Origin: Acidobacteriota bacterium
GTDB taxonomy: Bacteria > Acidobacteriota > Terriglobia > Bryobacterales > Bryobacteraceae
Reading direction: 5' to 3'
DNA length: 40,495 bases
Assembly (NCBI GenBank): GCA_026394055.1
Contig: JAPKYZ010000103.1
Location: 1-40,495 of the forward strand
Shown: positions 15,804 to 22,456 of the stretch, one piece after another
Layout: the number at the start of each line of letters is the position of its first letter
How positions within the stretch are numbered: the first letter of the stretch is position 1
The notes under the pieces: generated by a model
What the model saw: only the letters and a program-made list of their open reading frames with translations
What the model was told of the DNA's origin: nothing
The model's database searches: none
Made by a program: the position numbers and the translations under genes

Positions 15804-16398
15804 CTAAGCTGTGGCCTTGTCTAAGTAGAACCGCTCCAGCGCATCCAATGCCGCATCATCGCCCCCGCTCGAGAAGAACTCATCGTCAAGGGCTTCCAGC
15901 CGCTCCTCTAACAGGCTGCGGAAAAAGGGTTTTGCAGGACCACTCCCTCACGGTCATGGCTCAGTAAGCTATTGCAAATAAACAGGCGATGTTTCTGAGC
16001 CGCGCGCGTCAGCAAGCGGTTTCCGGCTTTTTTCCGCAGCCTGCTAAGACTGGGTCATCGTCGAGATCGTCAAGGTGCTCGCTCCGTTCCATCATGTTGG
16101 GCGGGACATCGGGTCCGAACAGAAGCGTGGCGGCCTCCTCCAGCCATTCGGCGTGGCCGTTGAGCTTCAGCAAACGCAGCGCCGCCACCGTCTCAACGTA
16201 ATGATCGGCACCGGAGTTGTAGAAAAATCCCGGGTGTCCGCCATTCGCCAACAACGCGCTGTAGGCCCAAGCCAGGTAGAAGATCTGGTCACGAGGGGAG
16301 AGTCCTGGAAGACCGGTCTTGTCATGTTGATCGATCACCCTGCCAGCAATCGGCTGAAGCATCTCAAGGTCGGGCATGTCGGCAGTATAGCCAGACAC
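15804..16398 (-). pseudogene. DUF4375 (DMP19-like) gene split by a miniature element
   Basis: The 5' part (16398 to 16047) encodes a DUF4375-type protein: DQIFYLAWAYSALLANGGHP, GFFYNSGADHYVETVAALRL, then EWLEEAATLLFGPDVPPN and LDDLDDDPV. A 138-bp element then interrupts it and supplies a false end (LAGCGKKPETAC, stop at 16009). Beyond the element, 15908 to 15804 continue in the right frame as EERLEALDDEFFSSGG and LDALERFYLDKATA, the normal end of the family. Removing the element with one copy of TA gives DDDPVLEERLEALDDEFF with no break. The function of DUF4375 is not established; the gene is inactivated unless the truncated form works. Confidence 0.85.
15909..16046. mobile_element. 138-bp MITE with TA target duplication
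   Basis: Terminal inverted repeats TAACAGGCTGCGGAAAAAG (15909-15927) and CTTTTTTCCGCAGCCTGCTA (16027-16046) flank a core that carries both arms of the dispersed repeat family (copy C: CACTCCCTCACGGTCATGGC near 15941, and CTGAGCCGCGCGCGTCAGCA near 15995). The outermost TA at each end is the duplicated target, and the disrupted gene reads through perfectly if one TA and the insert are removed. There is no coding capacity. TA duplication and the inverted repeats suggest mobilisation by an IS630/Tc1-mariner type transposase, which is not in the window. Confidence 0.85.
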
Positions 16399-16470
16399 TG
16401 CGGCTTCGAGATGGCGCTCAAGGCGCGACGCACTAAACCGGCACGCACGTCGTGCTGCTTCGATGACTCT

Positions 16471-16489
16471 ATATCCAATTCGATATACT
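16471..16489 (+). promoter_or_regulatory. higBA promoter/operator
   Basis: ATATC (16471-16475) and GATAT (16482-16486) form an inverted repeat with a 6-base spacer that overlaps the -10 hexamer TATACT (16484-16489). The predicted transcript start falls on or one base before the GTG at 16497, so the toxin message would be leaderless. The palindrome over the -10 is where HigA would bind. Confidence 0.55.
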
Positions 16490-16496
16490 GAGAATC

Positions 16497-16822
16497 GTGC
16501 GGCCAGTGCGCTTTCTTGGCGATTCTTTGAAATGCATACGGGACTTTCCGACGACGCTCGACATGATGTGGGCTATCAGCTGGATCGAGTTCAACGCGGG
16601 GATCAGCCCGAGGATTTCAAGCCAATGCCCAGTATTGGCCGGGGCGTGGAAGAGATTCGTGTGTCGGAGCCAAGTGGTGCCTACCGGGTAATTTATTTGG
16701 CGAGACGCGCTGAAGCGGTCTACGTGCTGCACGCATTTCAGAAGAAGACCCAGGCCGCGGCCAAGAACGATCTGGCGATTGCCAGGCAGCGCTTTCAAGC
16801 GCTGCGGGGAGGTGGGATATGA
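16497..16822 (+). pseudogene. higB: HigB toxin gene with a 1-base deletion
   Basis: GTG at 16497 opens a frame encoding MRPVRFLGDSLKCIRDFP, the usual HigB N-terminus, but it then runs out of register. The rest of the toxin (DDARHDVGYQLDRVQRGD, DFKPMPSIGRGVEEIRVSEP, SGAYRVIYLARRAEAVYVLH, AFQKKTQAAAKNDLAIARQR) lies in another frame. Inserting one G near 16550, after CCG, restores the whole family sequence. A shorter start inside the second frame (ATG near 16532) would lose the first strand and helix. The gene is therefore probably inactive, or the base was lost in sequencing. It overlaps higA by 4 bases. Confidence 0.82.
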
Positions 16823-17100
16823 GAGAACCGGAAATGTACGCGAGTGTTTGGGACGCGATTGCCGATACCCCGGAGCAAGCCGCCAACCTGCGATCTCGCT
16901 CGGAACTGATGCAGAAGATCGCCGAGCGAGTCAAACAGCATGGCTGGACGCAGGCCGAAGCCGCCAGCCACTGCCGGGTCACCCAGCCCCGGATGAATGA
17001 TTTGCTCCGCGGCCGTATCTCCCGCTTCTCACTGGACGCTCTGGTGAACATCGCCACAGCACTCGGGTGCCGGGTGCGTTTCGATCTCGAAGCCGCCTGA
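16819..17100 (+). CDS. higA: HigA-type XRE antitoxin
   Basis: A 93-residue protein with the HigA/HTH_37 domain: SRSELMQKIAERVKQHGWTQ, AEAASHCRVTQPRMNDLLRG, then RISRFSLDALVNIATALGCR and VRFDLEAA. It should neutralise HigB and repress through the palindrome at 16471-16486. It overlaps the damaged toxin gene by ATGA. It is fully intact while the toxin is not. Such leftover antitoxins can protect against incoming related toxins, but that is inference. Confidence 0.9.
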   Translation: MREPEMYASVWDAIADTPEQAANLRSRSELMQKIAERVKQHGWTQAEAASHCRVTQPRMNDLLRGRISRFSLDALVNIATALGCRVRFDLEAA

Positions 17101-17115
17101 GAGGAGCATTAGGCA

Positions 17116-17414
17116 ATGAAGGCAGTGGAGATGCCGAAGGGCGCGAACGAGAATGAAGAAGCCCTTTGGTGGGCGAGCGCCGAAGGGCGCGGGTTCTTGA
17201 AGAACAATCGGCGGAGGGCCCGAAAAAAGTGTCGGGCGGGTCAAAGCTGGTGGCCAAGCTGGCCAAGACAACTAGCGTTCAGATCGCTCTGCGGCTGCCA
17301 TCGCCCGACCTAGCGAAGGCCAACGAGATCGCGGAGCGCAAAGGTATTGGCTATCAGACGCTTCTCAAAATGATCGTGCATGAGGGACTCGAGCGGGCGG
17401 GACGGCGGCCCTAG
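17116..17414 (+). pseudogene. CopG-family antitoxin with a frameshift
   Basis: The ATG at 17116 opens MKAVEMPKGANENEEALWWA, the typical start of the CopG antitoxin family (PF12441), but the frame drifts after about residue 30. The C-terminal half continues in another frame as LVAKLAKTTSVQIALRLPSP then DLAKANEIAERKGIGYQTLL and KMIVHEGLERAGRRP, the ribbon-helix-helix part. A 1-base deletion near 17200-17206 explains both. It follows higA by only 15 bases and has no toxin gene beside it. Probably a dead remnant, although the C-terminal frame alone still encodes the DNA-binding part. Confidence 0.72.
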
Positions 17415-17426
17415 GCCGGAAAAAAA

Positions 17427-17535
17427 GGCCCAGGCTGCGGCCAAGAACGATCTGGCGATTGCCAGGCAGCGCTTTCAAACGTTGCGGGGAGGCAGGATCG
17501 TCCATGAGGGACAGGAGCCGGAGGGACGGCGGCCC
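17427..17535 (+). repeat. Chimeric duplicate of higB and copG 3' ends
   Basis: About 62 bases (17427-17493) repeat the end of higB (16750-16812) with only a few mismatches, keeping QAAAKNDLAIARQRFQ. They are joined directly to about 39 bases (17497-17535) that repeat the end of the copG-type gene (17373-17411). The order higB end then copG end is kept while everything between is missing, so this looks like a tandem duplication with an internal deletion. No start codon or intact gene is present. The remaining bases to 17590 show nothing recognisable. Confidence 0.75.
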
Positions 17536-17590
17536 GAAGAGGAAGGTGGCGCGAGGGAAATCGCCTCACCCCCGCCGCGATCATTCGCCA

Positions 17591-17626
17591 CAAATGAAAA
17601 CATCCGCCAGTCGAAACCGGCGGATG
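17591..17626 (-). terminator. Rho-independent terminator of the PEP-CTERM gene
   Basis: CATCCGCC (17601-17608) pairs with GGCGGATG (17619-17626) across a 10-base loop. On the minus strand the stem is followed by TTTTCATTTG. It lies 58 bases beyond the stop of the minus-strand gene at 17684. Confidence 0.75.
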
Positions 17627-17683
17627 TCGAGAGTCTCTTCAACGTTCGATGCGGCCCACCACGGACCCGTAGAGTTTCTGCCC

Positions 17684-18358
17684 CTACCGGCGCAAGCGGG
17701 ACAGCGCCGCAAAGCCGGCCAGGCCAATTCCCAGCAGTGAGAGCGCACTCGGTTCCGGAACCGCACCTGACGTCCCAGGGTCGGTGAAGGTGAAGTTGTC
17801 CAGGGCGAAACCAAAACCGGAACGGCCGGACCAGCGGACTACCGCGGAGGCGATATCCTGCGCATCGCTCTGGTAGCCAAAGAAGGACAAGTCGACCGAG
17901 GTCGGACCAACAACCTGCAAGACCAAGGGAGATCCAGAGATGAAATTGAGCGTAAGGGAAAAGTCACTCATTACAACATTGGTGTCGAATCCGAGCGCCC
18001 GCACCGGCCCGTCAAATGTGACGGTCAGGTCGGTCGATCCAATGGAATCCAAGAATCCGCCCACAAATCCGACGCCCTCGTCGATGTTGAAAGAACTCGC
18101 AGCATCAATCGGAACAGAGTAAGTCACTCCAGGCTTGATCAAACCCGGGGTGATCGCCGGGCCATCGTCTACTATCAGATTGGTGGCGGAATTCAAAACT
18201 CCGGTGGAAATGGGAAAGCGGTAGACGGGCCCAAAGTCCTCCACCGTCGTCGCTCCGACGGCAGCGTTGAAGGTTGCCCGGTCGCTATAGGTCGTCACCG
18301 TCCCCGCCATCACTCCGGCAACTGACAGTGCCGTGATCAGTAGCATCTTGTTCTTCAT
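17684..18358 (-). CDS. PEP-CTERM sorting domain protein
   Basis: A 224-residue exported protein. The signal peptide (MKNKMLLITALSVAGVMAGT) is followed by TYSDRATFNAAVG, a start often seen in PEP-CTERM beta-sandwich proteins, then a beta-rich middle with SSFNIDEGVGFVGGFLDSIG and TDLTVTFDGPVRALGFD. The anchor is AVPEPSALSLLGIGLAGFAA then LSRLRR. It is predicted to be sorted by an exosortase to the cell surface or matrix. It is a single gene with its own terminator, convergent with the TA cluster. Specific role unknown. Confidence 0.87.
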   Translation of the reverse strand: MKNKMLLITALSVAGVMAGTVTTYSDRATFNAAVGATTVEDFGPVYRFPISTGVLNSATNLIVDDGPAITPGLIKPGVTYSVPIDAASSFNIDEGVGFVGGFLDSIGSTDLTVTFDGPVRALGFDTNVVMSDFSLTLNFISGSPLVLQVVGPTSVDLSFFGYQSDAQDIASAVVRWSGRSGFGFALDNFTFTDPGTSGAVPEPSALSLLGIGLAGFAALSRLRR

Positions 18359-18551
18359 AGGCCTTCGAATTCACCCTTTTGGCATTCGTCCATCAGCGGA
18401 ATCGAAGATCCCACACAGGGAGTTTACCAAGCCCCTGATCGCAGCGACAAGATATGGCGGTACTGCTCTTGGGATTCGATCAGATACAGTACTTTCCCAA
18501 TTCTGATAGGCCTGACCGCGCACTCTCCGGGAACTTTTCTCACGGCCCCTC

Positions 18552-18571
18552 GTATACTCAGACAGTCTATG
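18552..18571 (+). promoter_or_regulatory. padR promoter overlapping the shared PadR-site motif
   Basis: GTATACTCAGACAGTCTATG runs straight into the padR start codon (ATG 18569-18571). TATACT at 18553-18558 would place the transcript start about 4 bases before the ATG. The first 18 bases match the region before the other padR (14801-14823) with few differences. The rest of the 210-bp gap upstream shows no gene. Confidence 0.5.
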
Positions 18572-18910
18572 GGAAAAACCGATCTACTTCCGGGCACGCT
18601 GGACATGATGGTGCTACAAGCGCTGACGCGCGGCGCATTTCACGGCTATGCCATTGCGCAACTGCTGCGGCAGCTTTCAGAGGATGTTTTGCAGGTGGAG
18701 GAAGGCTCACTCTACCCCGCCCTGCAGCGGCTGGAGCTGAACGGCTGGATTGAAGGCGAATGGGGTCTTTCGGCCAACAACCGGAGGGCACGCTTCTACA
18801 AGCTGACCGCCAGCGGACGCAAGGCGCTGCGGGCCGAGACCTCCCGCTACCGGCAGATGAGCGGCGCCATCGCCCGCGTCATGGGGTTCGTCGTGACGGG
18901 GTTGGCCTAA
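18569..18910 (+). CDS. PadR-family transcriptional regulator
   Basis: A 113-residue winged-helix repressor opening with the textbook PadR start MGKTDLLPGTLDMMVLQALT. AFHGYAIAQLLRQLSEDVLQ, VEEGSLYPALQRLELNGWIE and NNRRARFYKLTASGRKALRA complete the fold. Its stop and the permease start overlap (TAATG), so the two are translationally coupled. The protein is clearly related to the PadR at 14458-14787, and both control ADOP permeases. Confidence 0.93.
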   Translation: MGKTDLLPGTLDMMVLQALTRGAFHGYAIAQLLRQLSEDVLQVEEGSLYPALQRLELNGWIEGEWGLSANNRRARFYKLTASGRKALRAETSRYRQMSGAIARVMGFVVTGLA

Positions 18911-21576
18911 TGTTGACGCGGTGGCGGCGCCGGCTGACCTACTGGCTGCATCGGGGCGAGCGCGCACAACAGCTCCGCGAGGAGATGGAGTTCCATCTGG
19001 CCATGAAGACTGAGGAGAACCTGGAGGAAGGCATGACCGAACGCGACGCCCGGGCAGCGGCCCAGAAGGAGTTTGGCAACTTGACGCGACAGCAGGAAGA
19101 ATCGCGCGGCACCTGGATCGCTCGCTGGGTGACCGACCTGGCGCAGGACCTTCGTTACGCGGTTCGCACGATCCGCAAGGAGCCCGGATTTGCGGCCACC
19201 GCCGCGCTTTCCGCCTCGCTCGGCATCGGGGCCTGCACCTTGATTTTCGGCTTGGCCAGCTTCGCGCTGCTGCAGCCGCTACCGGTCGAAGACAGCGGCA
19301 CTCTGATGAGCATCTCCCGCAAGGGACTGAAGAACGGCAAGACCGGCCAAGCGATGGCGTTCCCGGACATTGAGGATCTGCGGCGCACCGCGGCCTTTGA
19401 AGGGATGACGGCCTACTATCCCTTTATGCCTGCCTCCATTGCCAGTGGCGGGGAGGCGCGGCGCTACTGGGGCTCAATGGTGACGGCCAACTACTTTGAT
19501 GTCGTGCGTCCGCGCTTTGCGGCGGGGCGGGGCTTTGCCGCGGGTGGCGATGACAAGGTCCGTGGTCCGGCGGTGGTCGTGCTCAGCTATCAGCTCTGGA
19601 CCAGCCACTTCTCCGGCGACCCGGGGATTGTTGGCCGCGAGATCGAACTGAACCGCCAGAAGATGACCGTGCTGGGGGTGACGGCCCAGGGCTTTCGCGG
19701 CACGGAGCTGGGCTTCTATTCAGACTTCTGGCTGCCCTTTTCCGCTCTCTCGAGCCTGGCCGATGCGGGCATGCCGGCTGACCGGTTGCACGACCGGGGC
19801 AACAACTGGCTGCAGGCCGCCGGCCGGTTGAAGCGCGGAGTCGGTCAAGCGGCGGCCGAGGCCGAAGTCAATGCCGTGGGCCACCATCTGGCCAGCGCTC
19901 ATGCCGCCACCAACAAGGACCGCGGCTTCTATCTTGAACGCGCGGGCCAGGCTCATCCCGGGTTCCGGCGCATGGTCACCACGTTCTTCGCGCTCTTGAT
20001 GGCGGTGGCGGTGCTGGTGCTTTGCACGGCCTGCGCCAACGTCGCCAATCTGCTGCTGGCGAGATCTTCGGCGCGGCGCCGCGAGGTCGCGACGCGGCTG
20101 GCGATTGGGGCGGGCCGGGGCCGCTTGATCCGCCAGTTGTTGACCGAAAGCGTGCTGCTCTCCCTCATGGGCGGCGCGGGCGGCTACGCCTTGGCCCACT
20201 TAGGGACCATTGCGCTGAGCCAGGCGCGGATTCCCATTGCGATGCCTGTCGATCTATCCATCGCACTCGATGCCCGCGTGCTGCTGTTCTCGATTCTGCT
20301 TTCCGCTGTCACCGGCCTGCTGTTCGGCTTGGTTCCGGCATTGCGGGCCACCCGCACGGATCTCACGTCGGCGTTGAAGGAAGAGAAGGCTTCCGGAGGC
20401 CCGGCGCGCGTTCTCAACTTGCGTGATGCCTTGGTGGTGGGTCAAGTGGCCATCTGCATGGTGCTGCTGATCTCGTCGGGATTGTTCCTGCGTAGCCTGG
20501 GTGCGGCACACAATATCGACCCCGGCTTCACGCACCGGAACGTGCTGATGCTCTCTTTCGATCCTGGGCTGAACCGCTATGCCCTCCCTGAAACTCGTCG
20601 CTTGATGGACTCCATGCTCGAGTCCGCGCGCACCTTGCCTGGGGTGGAGTCGGCCAGCCTCACCAACAGCGTCCCGCTCAGTGCTGAAGGGACGCGCAAT
20701 GCCTTCAAGGCAGAGGGCGATACTGCCGAGAGCGGGACTTCGGCCGAGATCTATGCCGTTGCGCCCGGCTTCTTCGATACGTTGGGCATTCGCCGGATCA
20801 GCGGCGACGACTTCCGCTCCGGCCTGCCTACCGAGGATGTGGTGATCGTCAATCAAGCCGCGGCCAGCACGGCCTTCCCCGGACAGGACCCGGTTGGACG
20901 CTACATCTTCTATCAGGGCAGGCGCGTGCGCATCCTGGGCCAGGTGGCGACCACCAAGTCCCGGTCGATTGGCGAACAGGCGCGGCCGGCCCTCTACTTT
21001 CCGCTTGCTCGAGAGGCCAAAGGCAACGATTCCTTGACCGGCATGACGCTGATGCTCCGCACCCAGGGCCCTCCGGCAAACTACGCGCTGCAGGCCCGCC
21101 AGGCGATCCGTTCGCTGGACCCGGGCCTCGCGGTCTTCAATGTCACCACCATGGACGAGCATCTATCACAGGCGTTGTTAGTCCCGCGCGTGATCGCCTA
21201 TCTGTTCGGCCTGGCCGGCTTGATGGGGCTGCTGATTGCCACGGTGGGAGTCTACGGCCTGGTGAGCTTCGCGGTAGCGCGGCAAACCAAGGAGATCGGG
21301 ATTCGCATGGCGCTGGGCGCACGGCGGAGCCAGGTAGTCCTGCAAGTCCTGCGCCGCGGGCTGTTGTTGACCGCCGTGGGCGCCAGCCTGGGGCTCGGGG
21401 TGTCGTTGGCTCTCAGCCAGACGGCCGCCAGCTTGCTCTACGGCATTAGCCCCACCGACGCGGTGACCTTTGCGGCCGTGCCGGCTCTGCTGATGCTGAT
21501 TGTGTTGGCCGCGTGCCTGGTGCCCGCCCGCCGCGCCGCCACGCTCGACCCGCTGCGAGCCTTGCGCTATGAATGA
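18910..21576 (+). CDS. ADOP-family (MacB/FtsX-like) orphan permease
   Basis: An 888-residue membrane protein. The ADOP N-terminus is RRRLTYWLHRGERAQQLREE with FHLAMKTEENLEEGMTERDA. Domains follow in order: TM1 (about 90-115), MacB periplasmic core (about 115-330), FtsX block (about 380-500, LCTACANVANLLLARSSARR), second periplasmic core (about 540-730) and FtsX block (YGLVSFAVARQTKEIGIRMA). It ends DPLRALRYE. It is more distant from the two permeases at 9-14 kb than they are from each other. No ATPase is adjacent. The function of ADOPs is not established; they may act in export or envelope stress. Confidence 0.92.
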   Translation: MLTRWRRRLTYWLHRGERAQQLREEMEFHLAMKTEENLEEGMTERDARAAAQKEFGNLTRQQEESRGTWIARWVTDLAQDLRYAVRTIRKEPGFAATAALSASLGIGACTLIFGLASFALLQPLPVEDSGTLMSISRKGLKNGKTGQAMAFPDIEDLRRTAAFEGMTAYYPFMPASIASGGEARRYWGSMVTANYFDVVRPRFAAGRGFAAGGDDKVRGPAVVVLSYQLWTSHFSGDPGIVGREIELNRQKMTVLGVTAQGFRGTELGFYSDFWLPFSALSSLADAGMPADRLHDRGNNWLQAAGRLKRGVGQAAAEAEVNAVGHHLASAHAATNKDRGFYLERAGQAHPGFRRMVTTFFALLMAVAVLVLCTACANVANLLLARSSARRREVATRLAIGAGRGRLIRQLLTESVLLSLMGGAGGYALAHLGTIALSQARIPIAMPVDLSIALDARVLLFSILLSAVTGLLFGLVPALRATRTDLTSALKEEKASGGPARVLNLRDALVVGQVAICMVLLISSGLFLRSLGAAHNIDPGFTHRNVLMLSFDPGLNRYALPETRRLMDSMLESARTLPGVESASLTNSVPLSAEGTRNAFKAEGDTAESGTSAEIYAVAPGFFDTLGIRRISGDDFRSGLPTEDVVIVNQAAASTAFPGQDPVGRYIFYQGRRVRILGQVATTKSRSIGEQARPALYFPLAREAKGNDSLTGMTLMLRTQGPPANYALQARQAIRSLDPGLAVFNVTTMDEHLSQALLVPRVIAYLFGLAGLMGLLIATVGVYGLVSFAVARQTKEIGIRMALGARRSQVVLQVLRRGLLLTAVGASLGLGVSLALSQTAASLLYGISPTDAVTFAAVPALLMLIVLAACLVPARRAATLDPLRALRYE

Positions 21577-21623
21577 CGGTGGGTAGAAGGCAACGGCTCG
21601 CCCAGGTCTGATACGCTGGCCGC

Positions 21624-22391
21624 ATGCTCCTGGGCGCTGTCACTTACAACATCTGCAAGGATTGGGATCTCGAGACTCTGATCGCGAAGCTGGAAGAAGC
21701 CAAGTTTGAAGCGGTGGAGCTTCGCACCGAACACAAGCACGGCGTCGAGGTGACGCTCGACGCCGCGGCGCGCAAGCAGGTGGGCGCGCGGTTTGCCAAG
21801 AGCAAGGTGCGGCTGCTCAGCTATGGCTCCACCTGCGAGTTCCACTCGCCCGATGCCGCCGTGCGGCGCAAGAATGTGGAGCTGGCCAAGCAGTGGATCG
21901 ACCTGGCGCACGACACGGGCGCCTGGGCGGTAAAGGTGCGCCCCAACGGCCTGGCCCCGGGCCTGACGCCGGAACAAAACTTCGCCAACATGGGCGGCGC
22001 CTTGCGTGAGTTGGGTGACTACGGTGCCGGGCGCGGCGTCGAGATCTGGATGGAGGTCCATGGCCGCGACACCCAGTTGCCGCAAACCTCAACAGCTATA
22101 CTGAAGACCGCCAATCATCCCCAGGTGGGCGCCTGCTGGAACTCGAACCCCACCGACCTGATCAATGGCAGCCTCAAGCCCGCCTTTGAGATGTTGAAGC
22201 CCTACATCAAGAACGTCCACATCAACGAGCTGGCTGGCCCGTACCCCTACCGCGAACTGTTCGCCCTGCTCGACGGCGCGGGCTACGACCGCTACACGTT
22301 GTGCGAATGCCAGGAATCGAAGGAGCCGGAACGCTTCCTCCGCTGGTATCGGGCACTGTGGCTGGAGCTTCAGCCGCGCGCGAAGGCCTAG
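21624..22391 (+). CDS. Sugar phosphate isomerase/epimerase-like TIM barrel
   Basis: A 255-residue AP-endonuclease-2/xylose-isomerase-like barrel. Metal-ligand candidates are visible: the Glu in AVELRTEHKHG, the Glu and His in IWMEVHGRDTQ, the region VGACWNSNPTD, the His in NVHINELAGPYPY, and Glu in YTLCECQES. The family includes tagatose epimerases and inosose/2-keto-myo-inositol enzymes. It starts 48 bases after the ADOP gene and may share its transcript. Close to the TonB receptor and symporter, so a role in sugar use is reasonable, but the substrate is unknown. Confidence 0.85.
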   Translation: MLLGAVTYNICKDWDLETLIAKLEEAKFEAVELRTEHKHGVEVTLDAAARKQVGARFAKSKVRLLSYGSTCEFHSPDAAVRRKNVELAKQWIDLAHDTGAWAVKVRPNGLAPGLTPEQNFANMGGALRELGDYGAGRGVEIWMEVHGRDTQLPQTSTAILKTANHPQVGACWNSNPTDLINGSLKPAFEMLKPYIKNVHINELAGPYPYRELFALLDGAGYDRYTLCECQESKEPERFLRWYRALWLELQPRAKA

Positions 22392-22412
22392 CGGATCGGC
22401 CCCGAAAGTCCC

Positions 22413-22434
22413 AAGGCTGAGATCGCTCAGCCTT
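22413..22434. terminator. Perfect stem-loop between convergent genes
   Basis: AAGGCTGAG and CTCAGCCTT form a perfect 9-bp stem with an ATCG loop. It separates the plus-strand isomerase gene from the minus-strand receptor gene, so it could stop both. A U-tract is lacking on either side. Confidence 0.55.
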
Positions 22435-22456
22435 GCATGAAGAATCAACGCCCCAC

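Noticed and set aside
18424..18606. Small minus-strand frame upstream of padR
   Set aside because: It overlaps the padR promoter and start, shows no family motif and has no ribosome site.
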